Below are positions 1 to 13,100 of a stretch of 64,000 nt of DNA, one piece after another. The notes below the pieces were generated by a model, which had not been told where the DNA came from, searched no databases, and saw nothing but the letters and a program-made list of their open reading frames with translations. Every line of letters starts with the position of its first letter. The stretch's first letter is position 1. The stretch is from assembly GCA_963682175.1 (NCBI GenBank), contig OY821777.1:17132001-17196000 (forward strand), in the 5' to 3' direction. The translations under genes were made by a program, and so were the position numbers. The stretch is from Triglochin maritima (taxonomy: Eukaryota; Streptophyta; Magnoliopsida; Alismatales; Juncaginaceae).

Positions 1-2
1 TA

Positions 3-206
3 TTATGTGATAATGTTAGTGCATTACACATGTCTATTAACCTTGTGTTTCATGCTAGGACTAAGTGTATCGAGTTGGACTACCACATTGTACGTGAGCA
101 GGTTGCTCAATTGCTAACTTCCCGATTTGTTCCATCTCGAGAACAGCTGGCAGACATCTTCAGTAAAAAAATCATCTTCCCAAAGATGCATTTTGGAGGA
201 TTATAA
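3..206 (+). CDS. Copia pol, C-terminal end of RNase H (partial)
   Basis: This is the 3' end of a copia polyprotein whose remainder lies left of the window. The frame opens at base 3 and stops with TAA at 204-206. It shows the end of the RNase H domain: LCDNVSA, then HARTKCIELDYHIVREQV, then the near-terminal block REQLADIFSKK that precedes the stop in copia elements. No internal stop is seen in the 67 visible codons. A polypurine tract (AAAGGGGAG, 238-246) and an LTR starting at 247 follow, as expected for the 3' end of an element. Whether the full element is intact cannot be judged. Confidence 0.85.
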   Translation, partial: LCDNVSALHMSINLVFHARTKCIELDYHIVREQVAQLLTSRFVPSREQLADIFSKKIIFPKMHFGGL

Positions 207-246
207 ACAATATGGGCCTCATAAGCCGACCCAGCTTAAAGGGGAG

Positions 247-723
247 TGTTAATGATGCCTATGATGAAGATTGAGTCCAATTGATGTTGTGAACCCTCTT
301 GGATTGAGGAAGATGGTCAAATGAACCCAGGTGTGAGTCGTAACGACCTGTGCCGGTGAAGTGACCAACAAGTCAATTTGAGGAGAAATTGGACCAATAG
401 TACCGAGGCTAAATGGATCCATCACTATCGGATCCACCTTAATCTCTTCAACGTTCATGACCGTTGGATAAGTTCATGTCCGTTGATGTATAAATACCTC
501 TGATCTTAACCGATGGATATCAGAGAATCTGATTATCAAAATGTACACTATAAATACCTCTTGTAACAGTAAAACCAAGAATAAGAACGAAAACCTAATT
601 TTTCTAAGGTTTTTTTCCTGTTGCTTCGTCTTCCGCTGCCTTCTTCTCTTTCCCTCTCCTCTGATCAATCGAGCTCTCCGCTCGAGAGATCCATCGTTGG
701 GAGGTTGCTTTGCAATGCTAACA
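247..723 (+). repeat. 3' LTR of the left-edge copia element
   Basis: The LTR starts TGTTA directly after the polypurine tract and ends TAACA at 719-723, a perfect short terminal inverted repeat, giving 477 bp. TATA-like boxes (TATAAATACCTC) occur twice, at 489 and 549, and the second is probably the one used or a duplicate. A pyrimidine-rich leader follows. TGTCT (724-728) is the likely target duplication, but its partner lies outside the window. Confidence 0.75.
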
Positions 724-2144
724 TGTCTAATATTATTCTATCTTTTAAAGTGTATTCAAGCAAAAACCAGTTTACCAGTCATACTCCTACAACTTGTCTA
801 CACCACCGGCCACTTGCTAAGTTTAATATTTAGAACATTAAATTTCTCAGTGTGTAGTGCCTGACCTGAAAATCGAGTGTCTCATTATTAACGATGACAA
901 TTAAGATGGCCCGCTTCAACCCGACGCATGTTCAACAGACCTAAATCGTCTACCAGCCGACAGGTAGGTTAAGCTCGTGTTGCGCTTAGACGCTGGTTGA
1001 CCAGATTTTAACTCGTCATTAGGAATCTTGTTACCATCGTCGTAATCATAGTCAGAGTTATCTCCGTCATTGAATTCTACATCCATATCTTTGTAAATAC
1101 ATGCATAACAATGACTATTGTAACTGTGCATATGTTGTTATAGTGGGTTTTATTTTGAGTTTTTATGGTGAGCGTCATAGTTATTCTTCTCCTGATTTAG
1201 AAACCATGGAGCTTTAACTGACATGTTCACATTTTTATTATTTATTTACAGAATCATGCAAGCTGTAAAAAAATTGATAAATTGAAATCTATTTACGAAA
1301 TCGATAAATTAAACACAATCAACAATAAACCATATACACTTAAAAATTAAATCAATGAATATTAATTTAACAGAATTATTACTCCCTAAAAGCTCCTCTC
1401 TTAATAGTTACTTAGAAAACTTTACCCATCTAAAGATTACCCTCAATCCAAAAGCACCCGTAGAGATGAAAAAAATAGAAGTGAAGTGGAAGGAGGTGTG
1501 GACATGATTTTAACTTTTACAAAAAAAAAACGATATTCGAAATATCATTTTTTAGCTAATTAATGGCAACGGTATCATAGATATTATGGTCACTTACCTA
1601 AATTTTCAGATTAATCGAAACAGTATTGGAAACATCAGTGATATTTTCATTTTCTTATAGTTTATTAGAAAATTTCTCACTACTCAGTTCTTACACTCCG
1701 CTTACAATTTGACGCCTTAATTTTAAAAGTTACACTCATAGTCCTTTTTAACTTTAAATGTGTAACATCGTGACACCAACCATCGTAAAAATGTTAATTT
1801 TCAATATATTCATCATTATTGATTTTCCCCCGTGTTTTACCAAAAATACTCCTAATTTATCTGTGTTAAAGTTCAAATGAGTCACATGTCCTATTTTTAA
1901 ATTTAGGCCGAATTTAGTACTCAAATTCGAACAGAAATCTGACATCTTATTTTAATAGAATTTTACCATAATATAAATTAAAAGCACGTTTGACAAATAA
2001 TTTTAGATTAAAAAAATAAACATGTTGAAAAACAATAACTTAATGACGACGAATGGGACTAAGCGTTGCAAATTCAAAATTTAAAGTGTACGATTGTAAC
2101 ATTTTCAAAGTTGAAGATCACCGTGAGGTAAACCATAATATTCT
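724..2144. other. Intergenic, no gene seen
   Basis: AT-rich DNA with short open frames that look random. I see no recognisable protein, RNA gene or terminal repeat. Bases 900-1020 are somewhat richer in GC but match nothing I recognise. Confidence 0.6.
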
Positions 2145-2250
2145 TTGAAAGACACCGAGTTTTGTAGGAAACAATTCTTTGAAGAACGCAGCGTTGGCAA
2201 CACCGAGTTCTATATAGGGACAACCATTTGGCCCAATTTATACCAAATTG

Positions 2251-2430
2251 AACTCGGCAACACCACTATCGTGTTCTCTTTGAGAGAACTTGGCACTGGA
2301 GTTTCTGAGTTCTCTTTGATAGAACACGACACTGGTGTTTCCGAGTTCTTTTTGATAGAACTCAACACTGGGGTTGATGAGTTCTATCAAAGAAAATTCG
2401 ACAACCCTAGTGCCGAGTTCAGTTTAACAA
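2251..2430 (+). repeat. 36-bp tandem repeat, five units
   Basis: Units start at 2251, 2287, 2323, 2359 and 2395, each exactly 36 bp, most beginning AACT/AACA and ending TTTGATAG or a variant. Because 36 is a multiple of 3, a frame (2145-2465) stays open and reads as a 12-residue repeat; this is probably a by-product. Within units the arms AACTCGGCAACAC and GTGTTTCCGAGTT are near inverted copies, similar in style to the GCCGAGTT-type subterminal repeats of CACTA transposons. No CACTA end or transposase was found, so the assignment stays open. Confidence 0.6.
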
Positions 2431-2754
2431 AAAATCCAAATCGACACCTTAATCGTCGAATTTAGCTTAATAGAACTCGACCCATTCATTAATTTAAGAA
2501 CTTGATAATTTCCTCTCCCGTTTGAAAACATTTTGACAACCATCACAATCATTCTAACTACCAAAATTTCAACAACAAACACAACCATTTTCAACTACAA
2601 AAATTTCAATAAACACAACCATTTCCAACTACAAAATTTTCAACAAACACAATCATTTCAACACAAAACACAAACAAGTACAATAAAATCAAACTAACAC
2701 TAATGTACTAACAACCAAATAAGTTTAATACAACCAAATATTTATCTTAAGTGA

Positions 2755-3076
2755 CCCATTAATCTCTTCTTCTCTTTTAGGACGTGCCTGTGCACGTCCT
2801 TTCCCTCGACTGCGTCCCCCACCTTGTGTTGCATTTTCAATATGTTCTGTATCCTGAGTTAGACTACCACCGTCATCTTGTGTGTGTGGATTAGTAGTAT
2901 CATCTTCTTCAACGACGTGATCCTAACTCAACCGTAGTCTGAGTTCTTCAACACCAAAACACATTAGCCAAACATTCATTTTTCCCTTTCAACTTTGCAG
3001 TCAATGGAGAGTCAGTCTTATGATCTTTGATCACCTCATGGATTTTATGGAGTTCTTCGTGGAACTCTTAAACTCC
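2755..3076 (-). pseudogene. Plant-mobile-domain gene, C-terminal tail fragment
   Basis: On the minus strand this stretch encodes a low-complexity acidic stretch followed by a basic tail (GGGRSRGKGRAQARPKR) ending in a stop near 2756. Such tails are common at the end of transposon-derived plant mobile domain (PMD) proteins. It is separated from the PMD core (5132-6330) only by a solo LTR at 3077-5126, so both pieces are inferred to be one decayed gene. The bases at 2783-2804 also form a 9-bp stem with a 4-base loop. Assignment of this tail to the PMD gene is by position and character, not by motif. Confidence 0.45.
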
Positions 3077-5126
3077 TGTTGGATTTCATGTTTAATTATA
3101 CATATATATTTTTCGAATTTTCATGTATAATAAGGATCAATTTTCAATTTTCTAGAATTTATTGCATGCATCGGTTTGTTTTAACAAACTAGTTTCAAAA
3201 ACTATATTAAAACAAACATGAAGAAGCTCCGAAATTCATACCTAGAAGTTCTCTAAAACTTATCGAAGATTCGGAGATGGTTGGGATGCTCCTCGTTGCG
3301 CCGGATGCCTCCGAGTATTCACCAAACTCTAAACAAGATCGGAGAGAGGGAAGCTAGTCTCTCAATCTCCGATTGGGTTTAGAATCTAATTACTAACCCC
3401 TCTTTAGTTCCCTTTAGAAGATGACCTCTGAAGAACTAAAACTAAACTTAAGAATTAAGGAATTTTCGTGGAGAATTATGGAGAGAGATTTTGCATAAGA
3501 AAAATAATGAATTAATTAAGGAGGTAATGAGATAACCTTGTATTTATAGGTTCTCTCCAAATTACATATTCATGTGCAACCTCTTGTCCATGATTCCATG
3601 CAAAATTTCATCTAACCATCCATTATTTATTAATAAATAATCTTAGCCACGAATTAAATCAATTATGGACCAATTCCATGCATGATCTAATTAATTCTTA
3701 AATTAATTCTGCATAAAACCGTCTGACCGGTCGACCGTCTGCGAGGTCCGGTCGACCGTTTAGACCTGGTTTTGGTCGACCGTTTAGACACTCGGTCGAC
3801 CGTTTGCAACATTAAAATATTTCATCACAATGTTCGGTCGACCGAAAACGAACAGACGAAATCCCTGTTACGATGTACACACATCCGGTCGACCGTGCAA
3901 TATTGCGGTCGACCGTCCCACATCCGGTCGACCGTTTACTGTTTAACGGTCGACCGTTTGTGCACTGTGCTGCAGACTTGTCAAATTTCGGTTTAACCCC
4001 TACAAAATTTGACATTTCGGGATTAGTAATAAATTCACAACTTATGTAACATATTATCCTATGTAATGATCAATCATTACACCCCATAATATTTACATCA
4101 CATATGAATTTAATTTAGATTCTAATTATGTTATAAATCACAACATAATTTTGATTTTGCTTGTTCACCCCATGTGTCATATTTTCTACATGAAACCCGA
4201 CACATCCTATGAACTCAAAATCCCCATTTCTTGTTTCCCAGTTTTGTGGTGTGACCTATGGGAGGATCTAAACTAAGTTGGCAGTGATATTAAGAGCTTA
4301 ATATCACAAGCTATAAGCGATATCTAGCTACACATTATAGCTCCCAATTAGTTAGATGTCTTAATTCCACTCGAACCAAAACCCGATCCACTTAGTGATG
4401 GAGTGCACCACTTGTGTCTGTCCCTTGCCTCATGATATTAAGAATACACACAAAGTAGTATTGTGTCATCTTTGTATTAGTATTCATTTCTTGATCTCTT
4501 TAAGCTAGTTATAAATATGTGACTTAACTCAAATCACATTGTGCACATTATAACTTTGCTTTATCAAGGGCCCACTAATATCATCACTCAATTAAGAGGG
4601 ACAATGATAGTCTTTTGACTAATTATTTTCTCCAACAAAAGTTGTACTTAACCAACCAATGCCTTTACACTACACTGATCGATAGTTCAAGACACTGATC
4701 TAATTAAGTATTCCTTAAGTGATTAGATATAAGTCTCATATCAAAGGACCAAAGACACAGTAAAATATTAATGACACAGAAACACATTTCTATAATATTT
4801 TACTTATTAGGTTTATTCAGTATACAAAAGTAATATTTTCCTCTTTTGCATACCCGTGTCGTCACTCACTTGTAGAGCTACAATGATCTATGACCAACAC
4901 GACAATCTTAACTCGGTAATTAATGTCCCATGTCAATTACCATGATTGCGAATATCTTTTGTTTTATGCAAACCAATATCTTTCAGAGCTCTACGGTTAA
5001 GGACCAAGAGCCTCTTCCTTAACACTTCTAAAAGACGAATAACATAAACAAGGAACAAAATGATTTCTCATTCAATTCATAATAATTGACATTTAAAAGT
5101 AAAACTTTTAGAACACATTCCCTTCA
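3077..5126 (-). mobile_element. Solo LTR (2,050 bp), same family as the 25-34 kb element
   Basis: Read on the minus strand this matches the LTR at 25199-27250 throughout. It runs from TGTTGGATTTC (plus-strand left end) to CACATTCCCTTCA (right end), and is flanked by a perfect 5-bp target duplication, ACTCC, at 3072-3076 and 5127-5131. No internal element sequence is present, so it is a solo LTR left by recombination between the two LTRs. The minus-strand TATA box (TATAAATA) lies at 3541-3548, with the palindrome array upstream of it in U3. It interrupts a PMD pseudogene. Confidence 0.93.
3728..3956 (-). promoter_or_regulatory. U3 array of nine CGGTCGACCG palindromes
   Basis: GGTCGACC cores occur at 3729, 3750, 3774, 3794, 3836, 3887, 3907, 3926 and 3948. 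Most are flanked as CGGTCGACCG. Start-to-start distances are 21, 24, 20, 42, 51, 20, 19 and 22 bp, near multiples of one helical turn. In the LTR's own orientation the array lies about 180 bp upstream of the TATA box, that is, in the enhancer position of U3. Function is inferred from position and regularity only. Confidence 0.75.
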
Positions 5127-5131
5127 ACTCC

Positions 5132-6330
5132 ATGCACCTATAGACAATTTAGTCGTTAAACAAACATTAAACACACAATTTAAAAACATCATAATTATTT
5201 AATTACAAGTTTAGATCTTACCATCTCCCGTTCTCTATCCGCTCGGGGTATGTACAAGTTATACTCCAGAGCTAAAGTGTGGTGAACAATCCAACGTACC
5301 GTGATGTTACAATATCATTCCATATACAACTATGTGCTCTCTTCAGGAGTGACACCTAAAAGTGGTCGCTCAAACTGTAGATAATCTCTTCAATGAGACC
5401 AATGTTGGATGAATCTGTGATTTTCCACCAACCAATTAACATCTCCTCTCCCCTGAGCTAATTTCACTTCATGTCTCTCCATATGCTCTGGAATGTGTTG
5501 CTGTAGACCGAACTGTCTCATGACTCGGTCTGGACAATGCATAACCGCCTCTCCAAAATTTATAAGTCATGTATGACTCGTCCAAATCTCGGAACCTTCT
5601 GTACATAGTGGTGGTAAATGACTAAGATCCAAATTCTTATATGGATCCCATGTGACCTGATCAACCACCTGCACGTCGAGCTCATTCTGATAAAAATCAA
5701 GTGTCGTCGTCTTGACACTACCCTTGAATGATATTGGTCGTCTCTAATAGGCACCCAATGGTGCCCTATCGTCCTCCGGGTACAGTAACAGTCTGCTATT
5801 CAAAGGTCTCCAATGTGGAAATGTTCCCAGCACCACAACTGCAGAAACGTAAGAAAACCGCACAGATGTCTGATCATAATCAATGAAGCTTTGTCCAAAG
5901 TGATATAAGTGGGTCAGAGCCGCACTACCCCAACTATACTTGGATGCGACAACCAAATCTCTAAGCAAAGCCAGGTGTTCAAGCTTTTATCAGCCAAAAA
6001 ATTATATCCCAGTTGAAACAGAATAAATGCTCTAGTGTGTCTTGTAACCGTGGCCTCATCAACATCGAAGGCAACTCATGAAACTACCTTTGCAACCAAC
6101 CCAGAGTTACCAAACCCTTACCGCCCAAGTCATCCGGACACTGACTCAATAAATCCATGCAGACATTTGACCAATCGTAATCTTGGGACTCACATACCGG
6201 CAAACCGTCTATCCGCAAGCTCGTAATCAAGGAAATGTCATGCAAACTGCAAGTGATCTCACAATGTCGCAAGTGCAAGAATGAGTATTGGTCTCCAACG
6301 CTCCACCATCGCCCCCAACAATGTATGGTC
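5132..6330 (-). pseudogene. Plant mobile domain (PMD) protein, decayed
   Basis: The minus strand carries, in several frames, successive blocks typical of the plant mobile domain (the aminotransferase-like family annotated as phosphatase-7 long-form homologues). They are a block around 6100-6280 with DISLITSLRIDGLPV and a DYDW motif; LRDLVVASKYSWGSAALTHLY at about 5900-5968; and, near 5500-5720, the C-terminal pattern with LPPLCTEGSEIW and RQFGLQQHIPEHMERHEV. Frameshifts and a stop separate the blocks, so it is not translatable as one protein. PMD genes are often carried by MULE-type transposons, but I see no terminal inverted repeats. A solo LTR separates this core from a probable tail at 2755-3076. 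Confidence 0.7.
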
Positions 6331-6679
6331 TAACTGTACTCGGCTTAATTGAGTGACTGTGTCTAAGAGAGAGCATCAGTCCAAACCCAGACCATACCGA
6401 ACCAGACCCGATCCATCTGGAGGGTTTGAACCGGACTGGTCGAGGTCACGGCTGGACCGAAGATAAATCTTCTGTAAAAATCCCATATCACTCTTTTTGA
6501 AGTCCACTTAAGAAAAAAAAGCCCAATTAAAAACTATAGTCTATATATATGTATGCATGAAAAAAATCAAAAATTGGACCGTGAGTTCAGTTTCATTTCA
6601 TCGTGCAAAACCAAACAAATAGGTCGGAGCATTTCCAGGATTCCCATCCCATCCCATCCCATCAGTGAGTGGATCGAGG
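6331..6679 (+). promoter_or_regulatory. Upstream region and 5' leader of the helicase gene
   Basis: This contains a GC-richer patch (6370-6445) with CCAGACC and GGTTTGAACCGG words, then AT-rich DNA including TATATATAT at about 6542. Just before the start codon is a perfect (CCCAT)4 run at 6643-6662. A transcription start cannot be fixed from the sequence. Assignment as promoter and leader is by position only. Confidence 0.4.
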
Positions 6680-7128
6680 ATGAGTGGGGGAGGAGAGAAG
6701 CAGCGAAACAACAAGGCGAGCATGAGTTTGGAGCAGTTCGTCACTCTCATGGCTCCCCTCATCGACATGGAGAAGGTACATCCGCTTCCCTCTCTTCCGA
6801 TAATCCAAATTCACCACCGATCCGTGTTTTTGGATGTTGAAAATTGGCAAATTGGGGTTTTCATTCAAATTCCTCTTTCATCTTATTGCACCAGTGAAGT
6901 ACCCGCACGTGTTCCATTCAAATTCCTCTTACTTTTGACACAAAAGACACTTTGTTTTTGAGAAATGGTGAAATGTATATATTAGATCGAGGTGTTATGA
7001 ACCACAATACCCAATAGTAGAACATAGTTTGGGAGTATTAATTTCCCTTAGTCATATTACATGCCATCATAAGTACCAGAATATAAACCGCAAACGAACA
7101 CAATATATCAATCGCAAATGTTCTTGTT

Positions 7129-7179
<51 letters not shown>

Positions 7180-10100
7180 CTCTAGACATTGGACAATGGT
7201 ATGAATGCCAATGCTATGTGGCAACACCGTTGCTGTGCTCCGAAAACTGATGTTTGGAGTTTAGGATTCTCCTTTTTCTTTATCCAATTGCTGTTGGACT
7301 GGTTGGTAGGATCCTAATCTTGGTGGAGATAAGAGAAAGGGTTGAACTATGAAAAGAGCAGATTTCACCTCGCGTGTAAATAGAATGGAGTAGATAATTC
7401 TTAGCAAAAGAAAGATTGCTGGTTTTACAAATACATTTTCATATGTTGGAAGTTAAAGAAATAAACTTCGTTACCAGATTACAAATTTTTATTTAAGGAA
7501 CTTTATGTCTTTGTTACCAAGTTCAAATCTCAATAGACCCTAAGGCCCAAGCTACCAACTTTCGTTTAACCAAGTTCAAATCTCAATAGACTCTTATCTA
7601 CAGACTTTTGTTTAACGCTGCAATTCATCAAGTTTTGTTAATCGAATTCATTATCTGGTTTGGGACTTGACCTCATTTGATCGAGTTTTGGTTACCGAAC
7701 TCAGTAATGGGAATATTGAGAACATAATTGGAAAGTTTCTCTTGTCACCATGTGATTGATTCCCTTTGCAAATACTTCCGCCATATGCATACTTTCATTT
7801 TTTATATTTCAAAAATACATTTCTAAGAAAATTTGTAATTGTAATCTTAGGTGAGAGAGAGGTAATGTCATGGTTTTTTCAGGAATTGTTGCAAAAGATA
7901 GTAGCTTAAGATTCTCTAATACAAGTCTTGGGTATCTCTAAAGAGGTTTTTGGTGTTTCCTAGTGCAGTTCGATTTCTTTAAAAAGTTTTTGGTGTTCAT
8001 CCCTTGTTATCTATTTGGTGTAGAGGAGGTAAATCCGTAAATGGATACTTGGAACTCTTTTCTAGGTTTTATACTTGGAACTCTTTTCTAGGTTTTATAA
8101 TATGGAAGCCTTATGAGTTTTAAACAACATCACATCTGCTTCACCTAAAAATGTGAATACTCAGGAAACATCAAATATCTGTTCTTGTTCGCTTCAAGAA
8201 TTTTCTCTTGTCCATATTTTCTATCTTTTTGAAAATCTACATTTGAAAACCCTTCAGTGTAATTTTGTGGTTTCTCTCGATCAAAAAACTGATAGGGTGG
8301 TGGAGGTAACCCAAACAATTATATTTTTTTGGTGTTTTATTGTGTATGCGAGGATTTTTTTTGTCATCTCCATTTTTCATTTGTAGGAGGCTGAGATTTC
8401 ATCCTCAATCAGCTCGACCTCATCGAAGAGTCTAGACGTTGCTTCAAAAAGAGGCTCTATCATTCTTAACCTCAAATGTGTTGATGTTCAGGTTAATAAC
8501 TTTTAACATCTCCAATATTAGTTATGTTCCACTTATACAGTCAAATTGTTGTTTAACGATTTTATTCATCATTAGCTGCTTTTAGACAGGATTGATGGGA
8601 AAAGCACTCCTCGAATTCCAGTCCAACAAGGGAGATGTTCTTCCAGCACACAAGGTCAGACTGATGGTTACTCTACAACTTCCTATTATGTTCAGTCTTA
8701 TAATTCATTGTTCCTTGCTTCTTCGTCTTTTTGCTTGTCATACATAGCTTTTTTTTCTTTTTATCTACTCTACTACCTCACCTGCATTTTAAATCTCAAC
8801 CTCCAAACATGTAAATGAGACTGTTGGGATTCAATCTCTGGTATCAACTATCTTAAGACAAGGGATTTCCCAACCGAGCTACACCCAGTTGGTTATATAT
8901 AGCTAACTATAATGAACATCCATGAACTTCGTTTTTGACCACTAAAGTATCTCTAATTGAGGTCCACAAGGAAGAGCATTCATGTGATGCAAATTAATGG
9001 ATTGTGCCTCAGAATCACAGAAACCCAAGAGTGAAGCTCTTGGTTCTCATCTCCAGAGGGAAGCATGATGAATTGTTCTCCTGTGGGTGGTGCGGTACCC
9101 TAAGGGTTAAGGTGTTTGGATTACACCTCTTTATGATATTACTGTGGTGCCATCCTCCCTCTTCAAGGAGTATAGTCAAAACGTCACAGGGTCCTAATGG
9201 TTGGCATCTTGCTGAATGCTGATGGATGTTATTTTTGCTCACACGAGGATCACAAATTCACAACCTACTAGTGGGTGTTGAACAACATTCTAGTTGGGTT
9301 GGACTACATTGTAGTATGTGAACAAAACTTGAAGCTTTGGAAGGGAGGCTTTATTTTGTTTTTTGCTACTGAATTTTTCCAAAATTTGAATTTTATTGCT
9401 CCATTTTAAGAGTGAGCATGTTAGTTTCTGTTAAGAGTGTCATTATGTAGTACAATGAAGTCTAAAAGGCACTCATTTTGTTTTCCATTGTTGTACTTGC
9501 TGCCGAAACGGAAAAAGTACTGATTAGTAGGTTGGTAGGCCGTTGTATGTACTTTGGTTGGTTACAACTTTTTGCATTTGTTGTATAGATGTTGATTAGA
9601 ACGTTCCTTTGTTGTTCATCCTTTCCTTTCATGTATGAATATACAAGCCAAGCTATGAACTTCATAGTTCATACATCAAAGTTAAATTTCCTTGGGAAAT
9701 ATTACATAGTTTATGTTGTTTCCTGTACTCGGATGTGTCATTAATTAGGTTCCTTTATCATGACATGGTCTTAAGTCTTAACTAGTTATAATTCTAAATT
9801 ATTAAGGAGAAACATCATGGTTGCTCTTACACTAAAACACCACACTTTCATTTGGACCAATGCATGCCTTACTCTAGCAAAGCAGCCAAATCAACAAAAT
9901 CCTTGTATTCCTTAATGAATTTCATCTTCAGTATTAATTATCTTAATCAAAATGTCAAAAAACTTATACAACATCGAAAGCAAGGCTTGTTTTCCAGAAC
10001 ATGAATAACACCATATTGATCTTCAAGTCTTAAACTACAATCAGCACGTGATGCTCGAATGCAGTTGTTAATGTATCAAATACTTAAAGGGTGATAATTT

Positions 10101-13100
10101 TTTTAAATATTATTAAACCAAAGAAGTTTCTAAATGCACAACAATAAAGTGATGCAACATTGTTATGCTCTGGTCACGTTTCATCACTACCACTTGTCCA
10201 CGCTTTTCATTACCTCTTCTATTTCTTCAAGGACTCAAGTCATGAGTCCATGAGGAAAGAAAATGGGGTTGGGTTGTCTAAGTGAGCAAACTTGCTTCCT
10301 CCAGTGGTTGAATTTCTCATTGGATAGATTAAGACCTTTGATTCTTGTATGCTCACTGAATTACTTAGTGTAGTTCTTAGCTTGAACATGTTTTGACTGC
10401 TGATCATGCTCTCTAGTTACTTGTGATGGAGGAAGCCAATGAAGCAGATGCAATTGTACTTGAGAAAAAATATTTTGTATTTTACTCCAACGCTTGTGAG
10501 TTTAACCTTGGTTCAGATCTTTACACACGGCCTGTTTTTCAATTACATAACATGATAACACGATTTTGTTGATCGGAACAATATGGAGATTGGAGACCAA
10601 TCTCTAGATGGTTAACCACAAATTGAACAGGAACAACTATGAAAGAGCAAAAGAAAGCTGAAATGAGAAACCCACCAAATGATAAATAAAAAATTTAACA
10701 AAACCTGAATGAAAGGAGTGGTGGCCAATTACAGCGAACACTCATTAATCCAGGGAGAAAAATTGCTCCACTACAAGTGGAGGATGAGTAGCACTCGTTT
10801 GCATCAAGAGTGATCCTTATTTTCTTCTGTCTGATAGTTGTAGTAAATTTGATGCCGTAGTACCTTTCTAGTATTGTCTAACAATTTATTCCATGCACTT
10901 TTCTTTTATTACTACTAGTCATTGACTTGTTTTTCGTTTTTGGTTTCTTGGCAGTTTGGAAACCATGATGTAGTAATTCTAAAACCTAATAAAGCTGATG
11001 GAGCATCTGCTTCTCTCGGTCAGGGTGTCGTGTATCGTTTGAAGGTTGGTCATTGTTGTCCACGCACCAATCTTTTATGTGGTTTTAAATTGCAGAACAT
11101 GCCTTGTCCTTTTTTTGGGGGTGATTCGGTGTGGTGAAACGTAACAGGATTCCTCCATCACTGTTTCTTTTGATGATATTCCTGATGGTTTAAACAGCCC
11201 TCTGCGTCTTGAAAAAGTTGCTAATGAGGTATCACGCTCAAAGCTTATTTTATGTGAATACTACTTCATTTTTCTTTACCATTTATTAGAGGATGAATAT
11301 GTGTGTGCATATGTACATATATTCATTTACAATGATTCTGAGCAAGCAGATTTCCCAACCCAATGATTTGCAACATGCTGAATCAATTCATTGTGCAGAT
11401 TACTTATCGCAGGATGAAGGATGCATTGGTTCAACTAAGCAAAGGTGTTCTCAAGGGTCCAGCTTCGGACCTGGTTCCTGTTCTATTTGGAGAGAAAGCA
11501 CCAGCATTGGCAAAGAAGACCTTACAATTTTCACCATATAATAAGAATCTTGATCATTCACAGGTTTGTTTTTACATGTAGATTTCGAGCTCATATATGA
11601 CGATAGATATCCATTATATCCATTTTTAGTTTATTGAGCAGGATAAATTATTTGGTAGAGGACACAACTTAGGTAGTGAGCGTTAACTAGTATTACTAAG
11701 TCTTTTTGATATGCTCCCAAGCTGCAACATGGAGACACTGACACAAATCAAGGATAGACGATATCGGAGGTCACATTTTTCTTGGTGATGATTAACTAGT
11801 TGTTATTGCTATGCTCTTAAGATGCAACACACAGATGGATGGCGGCTTACATGAAGAATATATGCTATTAGAGGTTAGGTTATATTTTTTCCAATTTGTT
11901 GTGGTAATATTTTTGTTTTGTTTGCAGAAAGAGGCCATCACAAAAGCCCTTCTCTCCAAAGATGTCTTCCTACTTCATGGGCCTCCAGGGACAGGGAAAA
12001 CAACTACTGTTGTGGAAATTATCTTGCAAGAAGTTAAACGTGGATCAAAGATTCTAGCTTGTGCGGCTTCCAACATTGCAGTAGATAATATTGTTGAACG
12101 ACTTGTTCCATTCAGGTGTGTTAGTTAGTAATGTCTACCTTAAAGCATAGTATTTAGCTTCTGAGAGTTTTATCTTTGCTTTAATCGTAAAATCAATACA
12201 CTTTGTATTTTATGCTGATATGTACTACTTCATTTCTACTGTCTTTAAAACTGGATTCAGTTAGCAGATTCAATTGGTCAACATGGTGAACAATTGGTAT
12301 AATGTGGCTATCGAAACCAGTTTGGCTTAAAACTTGTGAACCACCTATTGACCTCATAGTATCTTTTCCAAAAGGATGGGGTTTTTCCTCAATAGTTGAT
12401 CTTTCTTTAAAAACAACACTTTGTTTGGAATGATGGTGTCATGGTATGTCATGTTGATATAATGGTTAATTGGTTTTTCATACCACTGGTGCATTCATTG
12501 AGTGACCACTACTTTGATAAATGATCAATGCTCTTGGTACTCAATTTTTTCTTCAAACTTCACTTGTTCAATGTCAACTGCAATCAAATTCGAATTGTGT
12601 AAAGTGGATGATGTCTTTTGCCATCTTTTTAGGTTTGGCAAGCATAAAGTCCAGTTGATTCCTAATTCCTATGAAAGCTATTAAGACTACTAGCGTTACC
12701 AAATGAATACGAAAAAATCATGAAGATGTCGCGCTCGAGGCTGAGGGAAGCCAAGCTACTAGCTTGACTTTTCCTAGACAAAGTTAAATTTATTAAAAAG
12801 TTGTAAAAGTTTATAATTTTCTACCTTAGTTCCACCAAATTTTAAGTAAATGTCAAAACATAATTGTTAGAAAATAGTCTCACATTGGAGATTTTAGGGA
12901 CTTTCTCCTAGTTTATAACTTGTAGGGTCCCTTTACTCATTACCAATAAAAATAAATAAACATTAAATTTCATTTTTGTATAACTGTAAGTGAGATGGAT
13001 GACAACTAAGTAGAAGCTTAAACTGCACATCATCATATTCAATTTTTATTATTGGGACTTTGTGATCTAGGAGCAAATAAGCCATTGGGTAGGGATTGGG

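Noticed and set aside
916..1131. 71-codon acidic open frame, minus strand
   Set aside because: Short, no similarity recognised, no promoter or splice context; compatible with chance.
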